64,000 nucleotides of DNA from CAWBRT01 sp963791145 (GCA_963791145.1 CAWBRT010000008.1:1-64000); one strand, 5' to 3'; positions 49,717 through 59,308 are shown, numbered from the stretch's first letter. The notes: generated from the letters alone by a model not told the origin. Made by a program: numbers and translations.

Positions 49717-49986
49717 ATGGTGAATCAAGCGCGCGGTAAGGTGACGGTCAACACCCAGGAATGCAAGGGTTGTGGTCTTTGCATCGATTCCTGCCCACCC
49801 AAGGTTCTGGAGTTAGCGGCCGATCTCAATCAGTACGGCGTGCATCCGGCGCAGTACAAGGGAGAGAATTGCACCGGCTGCGGCATTTGCTTCTACTGCT
49901 GTCCCGAGCCGGGAGGCATCATCGTCTACCGGGTGGTAACGCCGGGCCGGGCGGCCAAGGAGGCAGGCAATGCGGCAACTGTGTAA
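49717..49986 (+). CDS. 2-oxoacid:ferredoxin oxidoreductase delta subunit (2[4Fe-4S] ferredoxin)
   Basis: The 89-residue protein has two cluster motifs. CKGCGLCIDSCPP is complete; the second, CTGCGICFYCCPEPG, is also complete with an extra Cys. This is the KorD/VorD type, which passes electrons from the oxidoreductase core to ferredoxin. It overlaps the start of the alpha-subunit gene by 17 bases, so translation is coupled. There is no evident start-site ambiguity. Confidence 0.93.
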   Translation: MVNQARGKVTVNTQECKGCGLCIDSCPPKVLELAADLNQYGVHPAQYKGENCTGCGICFYCCPEPGGIIVYRVVTPGRAAKEAGNAATV

Positions 49987-51067
49987 AGGAAATGTCGCCG
50001 TGGTCAAGGGCGCGGTGATGGCCGGATGCGATGCCTACTACGGCTATCCCATTACTCCCGCCAGCGAGATCGCCGAATACGCCTCCCTGCTGCTGCCCCA
50101 GGTGGGCGGCACATTTGTCCAGGCGGAGAGCGAAGTGGCGGCCATCAACATGGTTTACGGCGCGGCCTCCGCGGGCGCCAGGGTAATGACCGCATCCTCG
50201 GGTCCCGGCATCAGCCTGATGCAGGAAGGCATATCGTATCTGGCCGGGGCCGAGCTGCCCTGCGTGATTGTCGACATCGTGCGCGCCGGTCCGGGGCTGG
50301 GAAACATCGGCCCGGAGCAGAGCGATTACTTCGCCCTGACCAAGGGAGGCGGCCACGGCTGCTACCGCAATATCGTGCTGGCGCCGGCATCGGTGCAGGA
50401 GATGGCTGCGTTCACCATGCTCGCCTTCGAACTGGCCGACAAGTACCGCAATCCGGTGGTTGTGATGGCCGATGGCTTCGTCGGCCAGATGATGGAACCG
50501 GTCGAGCTCGATCTCAAGGCGGCTGCTCCGCCGGCCAAGCCGTGGGCGGTGCGCGCAACAGCGGAGACCCGGCAGAACCTCATCACCTCGATTTACCTGA
50601 ACTTTGATCAGTTCGAGGAGCACATCCGCAAGCTGGAAGCGAAATACAAGCGCATCGAGGAACTGGAGACGCGTTCCGAAACCTATATGGCGGAGGATGC
50701 CGAGGTCCTGCTGATCGGCTACGGCATAGTCTCGCGCGTGCTGCGCTCGGCTGTCGATCTGGCCCGCAGGCGTGGCATCAAGGTTGGGCTGCTGCGTCCG
50801 CTTACGCTGTTTCCTTTTCCGTCGCAGGCGGTGGCCGAGGCGGCCAAGCGATGCGCCTCGATCCTGGTGGTGGAGTTGAGCACGGGGCAACTGATCGAAG
50901 ACGTCCACCTGGCGGTCAAAGGCCGGGTCCCGGTGGAGCTGCACAGCCGCGTCGGCGGCAACGTGCCCACGGTCGAAGAGGTGTACCAGAAAGTGTTGGC
51001 TGCCGTTCCGGCGACCGCCAAAGCCGCGGCTGCCGGTGTCCCCGGACGCAGGATTCTGTCGCGCTAG
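49970..51067 (+). CDS. 2-oxoacid:ferredoxin oxidoreductase alpha subunit
   Basis: The 365-residue subunit contains the pyrimidine-binding and domain II regions: GNVAVVKGAVMAGCDAYYGY, PITPASEIAEYASLLLPQ, QAESEVAAINMVYGAASAG and TASSGPGISLMQEGISYLAG, plus VLLIGYGIVSRVLRSAVDLA near the end. The enzyme oxidatively decarboxylates a 2-oxoacid to an acyl-CoA. The alpha/beta/gamma/delta architecture fits 2-oxoisovalerate (Vor) or 2-oxoglutarate (Kor) oxidoreductases; the sequence does not settle which. It lies between the delta subunit and the fused beta-gamma subunit. Confidence 0.92.
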   Translation: MRQLCKGNVAVVKGAVMAGCDAYYGYPITPASEIAEYASLLLPQVGGTFVQAESEVAAINMVYGAASAGARVMTASSGPGISLMQEGISYLAGAELPCVIVDIVRAGPGLGNIGPEQSDYFALTKGGGHGCYRNIVLAPASVQEMAAFTMLAFELADKYRNPVVVMADGFVGQMMEPVELDLKAAAPPAKPWAVRATAETRQNLITSIYLNFDQFEEHIRKLEAKYKRIEELETRSETYMAEDAEVLLIGYGIVSRVLRSAVDLARRRGIKVGLLRPLTLFPFPSQAVAEAAKRCASILVVELSTGQLIEDVHLAVKGRVPVELHSRVGGNVPTVEEVYQKVLAAVPATAKAAAAGVPGRRILSR

Positions 51068-51085
51068 CGAGCAGGAGAGAACAAG

Positions 51086-52543
51086 GTGAGCGAATTCCAA
51101 GTCATACATCAGAAGGCAGAAGTTTTCTACGATCGCTTCCTGCGCAAGGACGACCTGCAGAAGATGACGCATTACTGCCCGGGTTGCGGCCACGGCATCG
51201 TCCACAAGCTGATTGCCGAAGCTCTTCAGGACCTGGGCTTGCAGGATCGCACCATCCTGGTCACGCCGGTGGGCTGCTCCGTCTTCGGCTACTACTACTT
51301 CGATGTCGGAAACGTGCAAGCGGCCCATGGCCGCGCCTCGGCGGTGGCGACCGGACTGAAGCGCGCCAACCCGAACAGCATTGTCATCAGCTATCAGGGC
51401 GACGGCGACCTGGCGGCGATCGGCACGGCGGAGATCGTTCACGCCGCCAACCGCGGCGAGAACATCACCGTCATCTTCGTCAACAACTCCATCTACGGCA
51501 TGACCGGCGGGCAGATGGCGCCGACCACCCTCATCGGACAGACCAGCACCACCACTCCCTGGGGACGCCGGCCCGGCAACGACGGCTTTCCCATTCGCAT
51601 CAGCGAGATGCTGGCTACGCTGCAGGCTCCCGCCTACATCGAGCGCGTGGCTCTGAGCGACAACAAGAACATCATCAAGGCGCGACGCGCCGTGCGCAAG
51701 GCGCTGGAGAACCAGAAGAACGGAGCCGGCTTCTCGCTGGTCGAAATCCTCTCGCCTTGCCCGACGATTTTGAAAATGGACCCGGTGGTGGCGCGTAAAT
51801 GGGTCGGCGATACGCTGGTCAAGCAGTTCCCGCTGGGGGTCTTTCGCGATGCCAAGCCGGAGATTCCGGCTGGGAACGAGCCGCCCCGCAAGTCGCCGGC
51901 CGAGGTGGTTGGCAACAGTGAAGGGAGTGCCGCAACAGCGACGGCTGTGGACAAGTCGCGCACCCGCGAAACCACCATCAAGGTTGCCGGCTTCGGCGGC
52001 CAGGGAGTCTTGCTGCTCGGCCAACTGCTGGCGGAGATGGGCATGCGCGAGCACATGGAAGTGAGCTGGCTGCCCTCCTATGGCCCGGAGATGCGCAGCG
52101 GCAGTTGCCACTGCAATGTGTGCCTGTCGCACCAGCGCATCGGCTCGCCGGTCATCTCGCATCCCGCGGTATTGGTGGCCATGAACGAAGTTTCGCTGCG
52201 CAAGTTCGGCACGCAGGTCTTACCCGGAGGCTTGATTATTTACGGACGGGACCACCTGCCGGAAGATGTGGATCTGCAGGAGGGGCGCGTGATTTGCGTT
52301 CCCGCCTCCGAGATGGCCGACGCCATCGGGTCAGCAAAAGTGGCGAACGTCGTCTTGCTGGGCGCGCTGCTGGCCGAGACCGAGTGCTTGCCATGGGAAA
52401 CCGCTATCAACGTCATTAAGGATACGGTTCGCAACCAGAAGATGCTTGATCTGGATCTGCGGGCGCTGGCAGCCGGACGCGAATTCGTCGAAAGCCACGT
52501 TCGCACCGGCCCGGTTTCGCAGCCGGACGGCTTCGCGGGGTAG
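51086..52543 (+). CDS. 2-oxoacid:ferredoxin oxidoreductase, fused beta and gamma subunits
   Basis: The first ~270 residues are a TPP-binding beta subunit: HYCPGCGHGIVHKLIAEAL (cluster Cys), TPVGCSVFGYYYFDVGN, and the thiamine motif GDGDLAAIGTAEIVH ending in FVNNSIYGMTGGQ. A Pro/Ala/Glu linker (~275-300) leads to a complete gamma subunit (KVAGFGGQGVLLLGQLLAEM, YGPEMRSGSCHCNVCLS, NVVLLGALLAET). Separate genes are usual; the fusion here is continuous, without any frameshift. The cluster delta-alpha-(beta-gamma) thus encodes a full enzyme in three genes. Confidence 0.93.
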   Translation: MSEFQVIHQKAEVFYDRFLRKDDLQKMTHYCPGCGHGIVHKLIAEALQDLGLQDRTILVTPVGCSVFGYYYFDVGNVQAAHGRASAVATGLKRANPNSIVISYQGDGDLAAIGTAEIVHAANRGENITVIFVNNSIYGMTGGQMAPTTLIGQTSTTTPWGRRPGNDGFPIRISEMLATLQAPAYIERVALSDNKNIIKARRAVRKALENQKNGAGFSLVEILSPCPTILKMDPVVARKWVGDTLVKQFPLGVFRDAKPEIPAGNEPPRKSPAEVVGNSEGSAATATAVDKSRTRETTIKVAGFGGQGVLLLGQLLAEMGMREHMEVSWLPSYGPEMRSGSCHCNVCLSHQRIGSPVISHPAVLVAMNEVSLRKFGTQVLPGGLIIYGRDHLPEDVDLQEGRVICVPASEMADAIGSAKVANVVLLGALLAETECLPWETAINVIKDTVRNQKMLDLDLRALAAGREFVESHVRTGPVSQPDGFAG

Positions 52544-52570
52544 CTCTCTGCAAGAGCCTGGAAATGAACC

Positions 52571-52664
52571 TAAAGCGGATTTAAGGTGGGCGTACCCTTT
52601 GCTATCACCGCCGGGCTGATCGCCCGGCTACCCCACGGGGTATACCTTCCGCGAATCCAGTCTA
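52571..52664 (-). repeat. 94-bp TIR element, complete copy 5 (inverted)
   Basis: Read on the minus strand it begins TAGACTGGATTCGCGGAAGG and ends AAATCCGCTTTA, with the central GCCGGGC/GCCCGGC hairpin. It lies 27 bases after the stop of the fused oxidoreductase gene and does not supply that stop codon. Confidence 0.85.
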
Positions 52665-52850
52665 ACCCCGCCCGAACCGTCAAAGGAAGGCGATGAGGGT
52701 GGGGTACCTGTCATCTTTCAACACGTTGTTCCTTTTTTCGCGGGTTGGTCATAATTTTTCTTAGACTGTGCACGCAAACGCTATCTGCCCGAGCAGTCCA
52801 ACGAGAACGTCCCCAGCACTCAACCGGGAATGCCCAGGTAAAATGGACCT

Positions 52851-53759
52851 TTGGATAACCAAACACAGAATGTTTTGGAGCTCGTGGGCCACTAGCAGGA
52901 ATGGTCGCCTCGGAAGTCGCGATCACAGTTTCCATAGAGCTGCTAGCCCGGGCGACCGAGCTTTCGCTAGGCGCGATTCTCCTCTACCGGTCGCTGCTGG
53001 CCCTGGCATTGGCGGCCATAATCGTGCGGCCGAGGCCGGCGGATTGGCTGCCCAGGTCTCCATGGCTAGCGTCGTTGCGCCTAGTGACCGGCGGGCTGAC
53101 GTTCGTGGGATGGTTCGGGGCGATTGCCCTGCTGAGTGGACGCGTAGCGCAAGCCGTATTACTGCTGGATTCCTTGATCCTGGCGTACCTGCGTGGCGAA
53201 CGAAAGAGATATGAGCGGTATACATTACTATTGTTAGCCGCATCGCTGATTCTGTTCGTGTGGCAGGCGGTGCATGAGCCAGGCACGGTGCTGAGCGCGC
53301 GACGAGGCACTCTTTTCCTGCTGATAGCTTTGGGCTCGCGCGCGGCGTCCTATAAGGTTTGGGAACTGGCACAGGGTAAAGGCGAACATCTGTTCTGGTT
53401 GATTGCTCCGGCTTTGGCGGGCGGAGCGCTGGGAGGAATGTTTTTGCGTTCTTGCCCCGTGGACTCATAATCGACTGCAGCCGCTTTCGCCGGTAATGTG
53501 GTGCGTGATGCTGATGGTTGCACTGGTTGGGCTCACCGGCTACTTCTACATGAATCATGTCATGTCGCTGCTTGGCGCCTTCTATACGCGGGTGGTGGAG
53601 TTGTGGCAGCTACCAGTACTTTGGATGATCCACCTGCTGACTGAGCAGGCACACCTGGAATGGGTACAGGGCATAACGGCGGCGTTGGTCGCGAGCGCCT
53701 CCGCTTACGCTTATTTGCGGCACAGAAAACAAGTAACTCCGCGGCAGGATGTTAACTGA
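52851..53759 (+). CDS. DMT/EamA-like permease, frameshifted twice
   Basis: Membrane helices in successive frames make up one permease. From a TTG at 52851 the frame encodes DNQTQNVLELVG. After a shift near 52890 it continues PLAGMVASEVAITVSIELLA, GAILLYRSLLALALAAIIV and LVTGGLTFVGWFGAIALLSG. A second shift near 53435 leads to MWCVMLMVALVGLTGYFYMN, RVVELWQLPVLWMIHLL and a last helix before a basic tail. The two-repeat layout with charged turns resembles the drug/metabolite transporter superfamily, but key motifs are weak. It may be a true decayed gene. Substrate unknown. Confidence 0.5.
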
Positions 53760-53935
53760 GTAGAGCTGCGGCTCCCGGTAAACCGATTGATGATTGCGAC
53801 CATGCTCCACGCGAAATATGGGGTGTGGTCGATATCGGCATACATCTTCGTGGCCGCGAATTATCAGTGTTGCTGCCGTGTTAAGCTTGCCTGAGACTCA
53901 CAAGATCGAGCTTGAGGAGGAAAGGAGAAAGGGAC

Positions 53936-55021
53936 ATGAAGGACAGGGTTGAAGCAGTTTCCGCAGCTGATGCACAACCACAAGAATCCAGCCACAATAC
54001 AGAAGGCATCAGCAGAAGAAAATTCCTGGCTGCAGGGACGGCCGGCGCGGCACTGGCCGCCATAGGCACTCCAGCTTGGGCTGAATGGACGCCGAGTGAG
54101 CGCTATCCTGATCCCAACGTGCAGGTCATCGACCCCAGTTTCAACAAGTACAAGGTTTTCAACTCCGGCATCGAGCGCCTTTACACCGGTTGCCGCTGGT
54201 GCGAAGGCCCGACCTATTTCCCTGCAGGTCGCTACCTGCTTTGGAGCGACATCCCCAATGATCGCGTCATGAAGTGGGAGGAGTCGAACGGCGCGGTGAG
54301 CGTCTGGCGCCATCCTTCCGGCAAGGCGAACGGCAGCACGAAAGATCGCCAGGGACGCTACGTGGTTTGCGAGCACGAAGCGCGGCGCGTGACCCGCACC
54401 GAGCATGACGGCACGATCACCGTGCTGATGGATAGCTTCGAAGGCAAGCGCCTGAATTCGCCGAACGATATCGTGGTGAAGTCGGACGGCTCGATCTGGT
54501 TTTCCGACCCGCCGTTTGGCACCTTCAATTGGTACGAAGGGACGGTGGCAAAGGCGGAGTTGCCTTATAACGTCTACCGCATCGACGGTAAGACCGGCAA
54601 AGCGACAGTCGCGACCGCCGAGATCAAGGGGCCGAACGGGCTCGGCTTCAGTCCTGACGAGTCGAAGCTGTACATCTGCGAAAACATGGTTTCGCCGCGC
54701 CTGATCCGAGTGTTCGATGTGGTCGACAACGGTACGCGGCTGACCAACAAACGCGTGTTTCTCGACGCGGGGCCTGGAACTATTGACGGATTTCGGGTGG
54801 ACGTCGACGGTAACCTGTGGTGCGGCTGGGGCATGGGTAGCGACGAGTTGGACGGCGTCAGCATCTTCAATCCGCAAGGTAAGCTGATCGGCCATATTCG
54901 CTTGCCGGAGCGCTGCGCCAATCTCTGCTTCGGCGGGATCAAACGCAACCGCTTGTTCATGGCCTCCGCTCATTCGCTTTACTCCGTATTCGTTAACACG
55001 CAGGGGGCGCTGGGAGGGTAG
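53936..55021 (+). CDS. Tat-exported SMP-30/gluconolactonase family protein
   Basis: After a twin-arginine signal (SRRKFLAAGTAGAALAAIG), this 361-residue six-blade beta-propeller has the metal-site residues of SMP-30 lactonases: Glu in CRWCEGPTYFPAGRYLLW, Asn in NSPNDIVVKSDGSIWFSDP, Asn in GPNGLGFSPDESKLY, and Asp in TIDGFRVDVDGNLW. Such enzymes hydrolyse sugar lactones using calcium or zinc. The ATG at 53936 has GGAGAAAGG upstream. It would act in the periplasm. It is convergent with the alcohol dehydrogenase. Confidence 0.92.
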   Translation: MKDRVEAVSAADAQPQESSHNTEGISRRKFLAAGTAGAALAAIGTPAWAEWTPSERYPDPNVQVIDPSFNKYKVFNSGIERLYTGCRWCEGPTYFPAGRYLLWSDIPNDRVMKWEESNGAVSVWRHPSGKANGSTKDRQGRYVVCEHEARRVTRTEHDGTITVLMDSFEGKRLNSPNDIVVKSDGSIWFSDPPFGTFNWYEGTVAKAELPYNVYRIDGKTGKATVATAEIKGPNGLGFSPDESKLYICENMVSPRLIRVFDVVDNGTRLTNKRVFLDAGPGTIDGFRVDVDGNLWCGWGMGSDELDGVSIFNPQGKLIGHIRLPERCANLCFGGIKRNRLFMASAHSLYSVFVNTQGALGG

Positions 55022-55292
55022 TCAAAGAGGAGCCAAATCGAAGTAAGTTGGAGATTCCGGAAACCCGTGCGGCGGCAATTTGCTTTCGCCGCCGCGCGGA
55101 CGCGAAGATCTGGTTGCTCGTTCCGTAGTGTCCAGAAACTCGATCTGATTGGAAGTGCAGGCGTACGCTGCACAAACGACCGGTGTGCGAGTCTCTCGCC
55201 GTAGCGATCATCTGGAATGCTGTGCGCCGCAAGCCCCCCTAGCCCGCCGCAACGTAGCTGTGTTTGCAGCATTGCTCGCATTGTTGCCAACA

Positions 55293-56336
55293 TTACATCG
55301 TCAGGACAACGCGGAACTCTGCCTTGCCGCTTATCATTCGTGCGTAAGCCTCGGACGCTTTTTCGAGCGGATATGTTTCAATCATCGGACGCACGCCTGC
55401 CAGTTCGGCGAAGCGCAGTGTGTCTTCCGAATCGGCCGGTGTTCCGGCGGCCCAGCCCTGAATCGTGCGGCTTCCATTAATAAGCTGTACCGGCGCGACC
55501 TCAATAGGATCGAATGTCGCACCTATCACTATGAGCTTGCCGTTCGGGCCCAGACCGTCGATCAACTCCGACATTGCTTTCGAACTCGGGGCCGTCGCCA
55601 GAATCACGCGTGCGCCACCCAGTTCTTGCAGCGCCTGTGCCGCGTTCGTCGAGTTGCTGTCGATGTAGGTGCTCGCTCCGAGTTTCTTTGCCAGCGCCGC
55701 GATTTCAGAGCCGCGCCCGATCGCCACAACTTTGTAACCGAATTTATTCGCGAATTGAATCCCGAGATGACCCAGACCGCCGATGCCCTGCACCGCAACA
55801 AGGTCGCCAGGGAACGCGCCACTGTGCCGCAGCGCATTGTAGGTAGTGATTCCGGCACAGAGCAGCGGCGCCGCTTCGGCGTCGTCTAGAGCTTCAGGTA
55901 TCGCCACTAGCGCTTCCACGGGAGCGACCATGAATTGCTGGTATCCTCCGTCATAGCTGATGCCCGGGATTTTCAGATTCCGGCAATTGCGAAAATCTCC
56001 GCGCCGGCACTCGCGACACGTATTGTCCTGGCCGCCATGCCAGCCGACACCGACACGCTGCCCCTTCTTCCACGCGGAAACACCGGCGCCCACTTCATCG
56101 ATGATACCGGCGACTTCGTGTCCTGGAACGCGGGGATACTGGATCCCGGGCCAGGAGCCTTCTGCCGTGAGCGCGTCACTGTGGCAAACGCCACAGGCCT
56201 GCACCTTGATGCGAACCTGTCCTTCGTCCGGCTCAGGTACCTCGCGCTCGACAATCTGGAACCCGGCTCCCGGTTTAGAAACCTGTGCCGCCTTCATTTT
56301 CGCCAGTGCAATTGGCACCTCTTTTCTCGTTGCCAT
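55293..56336 (-). CDS. Zinc-dependent alcohol dehydrogenase
   Basis: This 347-residue medium-chain dehydrogenase has the catalytic zinc ligands in CGVCHSDALTAEG and PGHEVAGIIDEVG, and the NAD-binding GIGGLGHLGIQFANKFGYK. The structural zinc lobe reads DNTCRECRRGDFRNC, with three of the usual four Cys (the first is replaced by Asp), so the structural zinc may be missing or differently held. NAD(H) preference is likely from the fingerprint followed by AIGRG. It oxidises or reduces an alcohol/aldehyde; the substrate is unknown. It is intact and on the opposite strand to the lactonase. Confidence 0.93.
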   Translation of the reverse strand: MATRKEVPIALAKMKAAQVSKPGAGFQIVEREVPEPDEGQVRIKVQACGVCHSDALTAEGSWPGIQYPRVPGHEVAGIIDEVGAGVSAWKKGQRVGVGWHGGQDNTCRECRRGDFRNCRNLKIPGISYDGGYQQFMVAPVEALVAIPEALDDAEAAPLLCAGITTYNALRHSGAFPGDLVAVQGIGGLGHLGIQFANKFGYKVVAIGRGSEIAALAKKLGASTYIDSNSTNAAQALQELGGARVILATAPSSKAMSELIDGLGPNGKLIVIGATFDPIEVAPVQLINGSRTIQGWAAGTPADSEDTLRFAELAGVRPMIETYPLEKASEAYARMISGKAEFRVVLTM

Positions 56337-56497
56337 ACATACTCCTGTGAGTTTTCCGATTAGTGTTGAAGAACAACTCGCGGCGACCGAATATTGCTCA
56401 CAACGGCTTTACCCCGCCGCCTCGGCCTTGCCACGCCGTCCACCAGAGGCAAAAGGTATTTTGCAGGTTCTTGTCGTTTTCGCTCCGTGTCCTCCTA

Positions 56498-57676
56498 CTA
56501 CCCGAACGTGAAGTCAAACGCCTGCGCGCCCGGATCGAGGAATTCAATTTCGAACGTTCTGTCCTTCACGGCTCCTTTTTGCCGGATGAGCTGATAGAGA
56601 CGCGGCTCGCGGATCTCGCCGCTGCCATCAGGAGCGGAATCGGTTCCATGATCATTCGCGGGCGCAGTGCCGTCTAATTTCACCTTAAAACGAACAGGTT
56701 TGCCGTCCTTCGTACGGACCTAATATGAAGTGCAGATCGCGGGCATGAAAACGGAACACAATCTTCCCCGGGGCCGCTTGAAGCACGGCGCCTTCGCTAC
56801 GTTCCAGGATCCGCCCAATCCCCATTTATTCAGATAGGGCTTTGCCGGCGGGGTGTATCTCGTCACTGAGGCGTGAGCTAACGTTCCGGGTGATGAGAAA
56901 CGCTCGGCGTGACCGTAGCCGACGTAGGTTTCGGGCGATTGCACATCCTGGCTGGGGGGTGCTTCGATCCCGTTGGCGGAAACAGTAACCAAGCTCCCGT
57001 CCACGCCGTTGGCGCCGTTTTCTTTCAGAAGTTTCTGTATGGCGCGCTCCGACTCGCCATATTTGCCTTCCCCGAAGTGGTGATAACGAATTCGTCCATT
57101 CCCATCGATGAGGTATTGCGCCGGCCAGTAATGGTTGTTGAACGCCTCCCAAATCCTGCGATTGCTGTCGATCGCAATTGGGTAAATAAGATTCAAATTG
57201 CGAACAGCGTGTTCTACGTTGACACGTTCTCGCTCAAACGAGAACTCGGGCGTATGAACACCGATCACAACCAGGCCCGCGTCCTTATACTTTGCCGCCC
57301 AGCTTTTCAGGTAGGGCTACGGCCGCAAAGAGTAGATGCAGGTGTACGTCCAAATATTGACCAGCACAACCTTGCCGCGCAGTGAGTTGCTATTCAGAGG
57401 AGCGGAGTTGAGCCACCCGATAGCTCCACCCAAGTCGGGCATCGGGCCCTCGTCGCCAAGGGTTGGCTGGGATTCGCGGCTGCTCGTTGCCAGAGCAACC
57501 GCCTGTTCTGAATTGAATGCGGCTATCGAATGCGCCTCGGCTTTCGCCGTGTTCACGAAAGAAAGCTTTGTGAGCAAATTCGTGTCCCGCCCTGGTGCGA
57601 TGGCTACGACTCCCAGGATCACAGCCAGGTTTAGAACGCGACGGCTCCAAACCTGCGACGAAGAAAGACGCGTCAT
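56498..57676 (-). pseudogene. Thioredoxin-like (TlpA/DipZ C-terminal type) gene with an in-frame TAG and frameshifts
   Basis: The reading frame starts with a signal anchor (VLNLAVILGVVAIAPG) and the thioredoxin-like motif VNIWTYTCIYSLRP, then meets TAG at 57317-57319. After the TAG the same frame goes on with PYLKSWAAKYKDAGLVVIGV, HTPEFSFERE and WPAQYLIDGNGRIRYHHFGE. Near 56790 and 56705 further shifts separate PGKIVFRFHARDLHFILGP from DGKPVRFKVKLDG and the C-terminal REPRLYQLIRQKGAVKDRT and FEIEFLDPGAQAFDFTFG. The whole corresponds to DipZ-type C-terminal proteins. The single Cys replaces the usual CxxC, so redox activity would be atypical. The number of lesions favours a decaying gene, although errors cannot be excluded. 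Confidence 0.75.
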
Positions 57677-57788
57677 GGGGAGAACTCCATTGCAACGATG
57701 ACCTGTTTGCGCCTCTGGTGAAGACTGGTGATCAGGATCTGAAATGTATCCCCCTGTTATGTCGGTCAGCTGAGCTTACGCAGACCTG

Positions 57789-58841
57789 TCAATAACCATC
57801 GACTTCAAGGACAGCATTGGCAAAGGCCTGCGGGGCCTCTTGCGGCAGATTGTGCCCGATGCCGCCGGTAATGACCCGGTGCGTATATTTTCCAGTGAAC
57901 TTCTTGGCATAGGAGTCGGCGTCCGAATGCGGTGCACCGTTGGCATCACCCTCAAGAGTGATGGTGGGCACAGTGATAACCGGACCTTTAGCCAGCCGCA
58001 TTTCCAGTTCGTCATATTTGGACTCGCCTTTGGCCAAGTCGAGCCGCCACCGGTAATTATGGATAACGATGTCGACGTGATCCGGGTTATTGAAGGACGC
58101 GGCAGTGCGATCGAAAGCGGCATCATTGAAGTTCCACTGCGGCGACGCAAGCTTCCAGATGAGCTTGTTAAAGTCGTGCCGGTTCTCGCCGTAGCCGAGC
58201 TTGCCGCGGTCGGTGGCGAAGTAATACTGGTACCACCATTGGAGCTCAGCGCTTGGTGGCAATGGCATCTTGCCGGCTTCCTGGTTGCCGATCAGGTAGC
58301 CGCTAACGGAAACAAGGGCTTTGCAACGTTCGGGCCAGAGCGCCGCTATTATGCCGGCCGTCCGCGCGCCCCAATCAAAACCGGCGATGATCGGCTTCTG
58401 GATCTTGAGAGCATCCATCAAAGCGAGGATGTCGACAGCAACTACCGATTGCTGGCCGTTTCGGAACGTCTGGCTTGAAAGAAACCGCGTGCTGCCATAG
58501 CCACGCAGATAGGGGACGATCACCCTGTAGCCGGCAGACGCCAACAAAGGTGTGACATCGACATAGCTGTAGATGTCGTAGGGCCAGCCGTGCAGAAGAA
58601 TCACCGCCCGGCCGCCGGCGGGACCGGCTTCAGCGTATCCCACATTCAGGAGGCCGGCCTCGATCTGTCTGAGTGAGTCGAAGGATGTATTCGTCCCCGG
58701 CTTAATCGGGGGCACATCGTTCGGAGTTACCTTCCTGGATTGGGCGTCCGCATGACCGAAGATGCCAAACTGGGCGGCGGCAATGGTCATCGACGCAGTG
58801 CCAAGAAAGCGCCGGCGGCTATGATGGATCTCTCCGGACAC
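57789..58841 (-). CDS. Tat-exported alpha/beta hydrolase (epoxide-hydrolase-like)
   Basis: The 350-residue protein has a twin-arginine signal (HSRRRFLGTASMTIAAAQ) and an alpha/beta-hydrolase core. The oxyanion site is LLHGWPYDIYSY, the nucleophile elbow is AGFDWGARTAG (Asp nucleophile), and the catalytic His is in GGIGHNLPQEAP. An Asp nucleophile with HGWP is typical of epoxide hydrolases and haloalkane dehalogenases; the Tyr-rich lid (LQWWYQYYFATDRG) fits the former. It would act in the periplasm. It is intact and lies 110 bases upstream of the broken thioredoxin-like gene on the same strand. Confidence 0.9.
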   Translation of the reverse strand: MSGEIHHSRRRFLGTASMTIAAAQFGIFGHADAQSRKVTPNDVPPIKPGTNTSFDSLRQIEAGLLNVGYAEAGPAGGRAVILLHGWPYDIYSYVDVTPLLASAGYRVIVPYLRGYGSTRFLSSQTFRNGQQSVVAVDILALMDALKIQKPIIAGFDWGARTAGIIAALWPERCKALVSVSGYLIGNQEAGKMPLPPSAELQWWYQYYFATDRGKLGYGENRHDFNKLIWKLASPQWNFNDAAFDRTAASFNNPDHVDIVIHNYRWRLDLAKGESKYDELEMRLAKGPVITVPTITLEGDANGAPHSDADSYAKKFTGKYTHRVITGGIGHNLPQEAPQAFANAVLEVDGY

Positions 58842-58969
58842 TTTTTATCACCACTTTAACAGTCCCTGAGCATCGTCAATTGATGGCAAGGCCAACAAAT
58901 TCGGGCTTGCAGGTAATGACTTGCAAGCCCGTTATGGAGGCGGGGTTATAGCGACAGGTGGAGATTCGC

Positions 58970-59308
58970 TTATCCCCCAACTTCAGTCTCGGCCATTTGC
59001 CGAATGATCAGCTCCTTCTCGCGCTGGCTTTCCGTTGGCGTGGCCACTATTTTCATATGCTTTCCCATGTGCCCCTTGCACATCTCCGGGTTAGCGACCT
59101 TCATAACATGACCCTGGTCGTCGACGAAAACGGTGTCTCCGCTCATGTCAGTGCACTGTGGGTCACAAGTGGCCTTGTCATTCACCTGCGTAACGCACCG
59201 GGAGTAGCAGGCCATACCGTTCAGTTCCATCTGCTTGCCAGAACTCTGAGCTTGCGCCAGAGTCACGGCACACAGAACAACCATAAATAACCAGAGGGTT
59301 GGCTTCAT
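58970..59308 (-). CDS. Small secreted cysteine-containing protein
   Basis: The 112-residue product begins with a clear signal peptide (LWLFMVVLCAVTLAQAQ). The mature part has five cysteines (ACYSRCV, TCDPQCTD, PEMCKG), then DTVFVDDQGHVMKV and KGHMGKHMKIVATP. The paired CxxxC spacing could bind a metal or form disulfides. A similar-looking YHS/heavy-metal-type fold is conceivable but was not identified. It is on the same strand as the hydrolase and may share its promoter. Confidence 0.75.
   Translation of the reverse strand: MKPTLWLFMVVLCAVTLAQAQSSGKQMELNGMACYSRCVTQVNDKATCDPQCTDMSGDTVFVDDQGHVMKVANPEMCKGHMGKHMKIVATPTESQREKELIIRQMAETEVGG

Noticed and set aside
49919..52162. Very long minus-strand open frame opposite the oxidoreductase genes
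   Set aside because: It is antisense to three well-conserved genes, its protein is His/Arg/Gln-rich without any family motif, and such frames are expected in GC-rich DNA.
56363..56677. Plus-strand 104-codon frame between the dehydrogenase and the thioredoxin-like gene
   Set aside because: The opposite strand carries the conserved C-terminus of the thioredoxin-like protein here, so this is a shadow.
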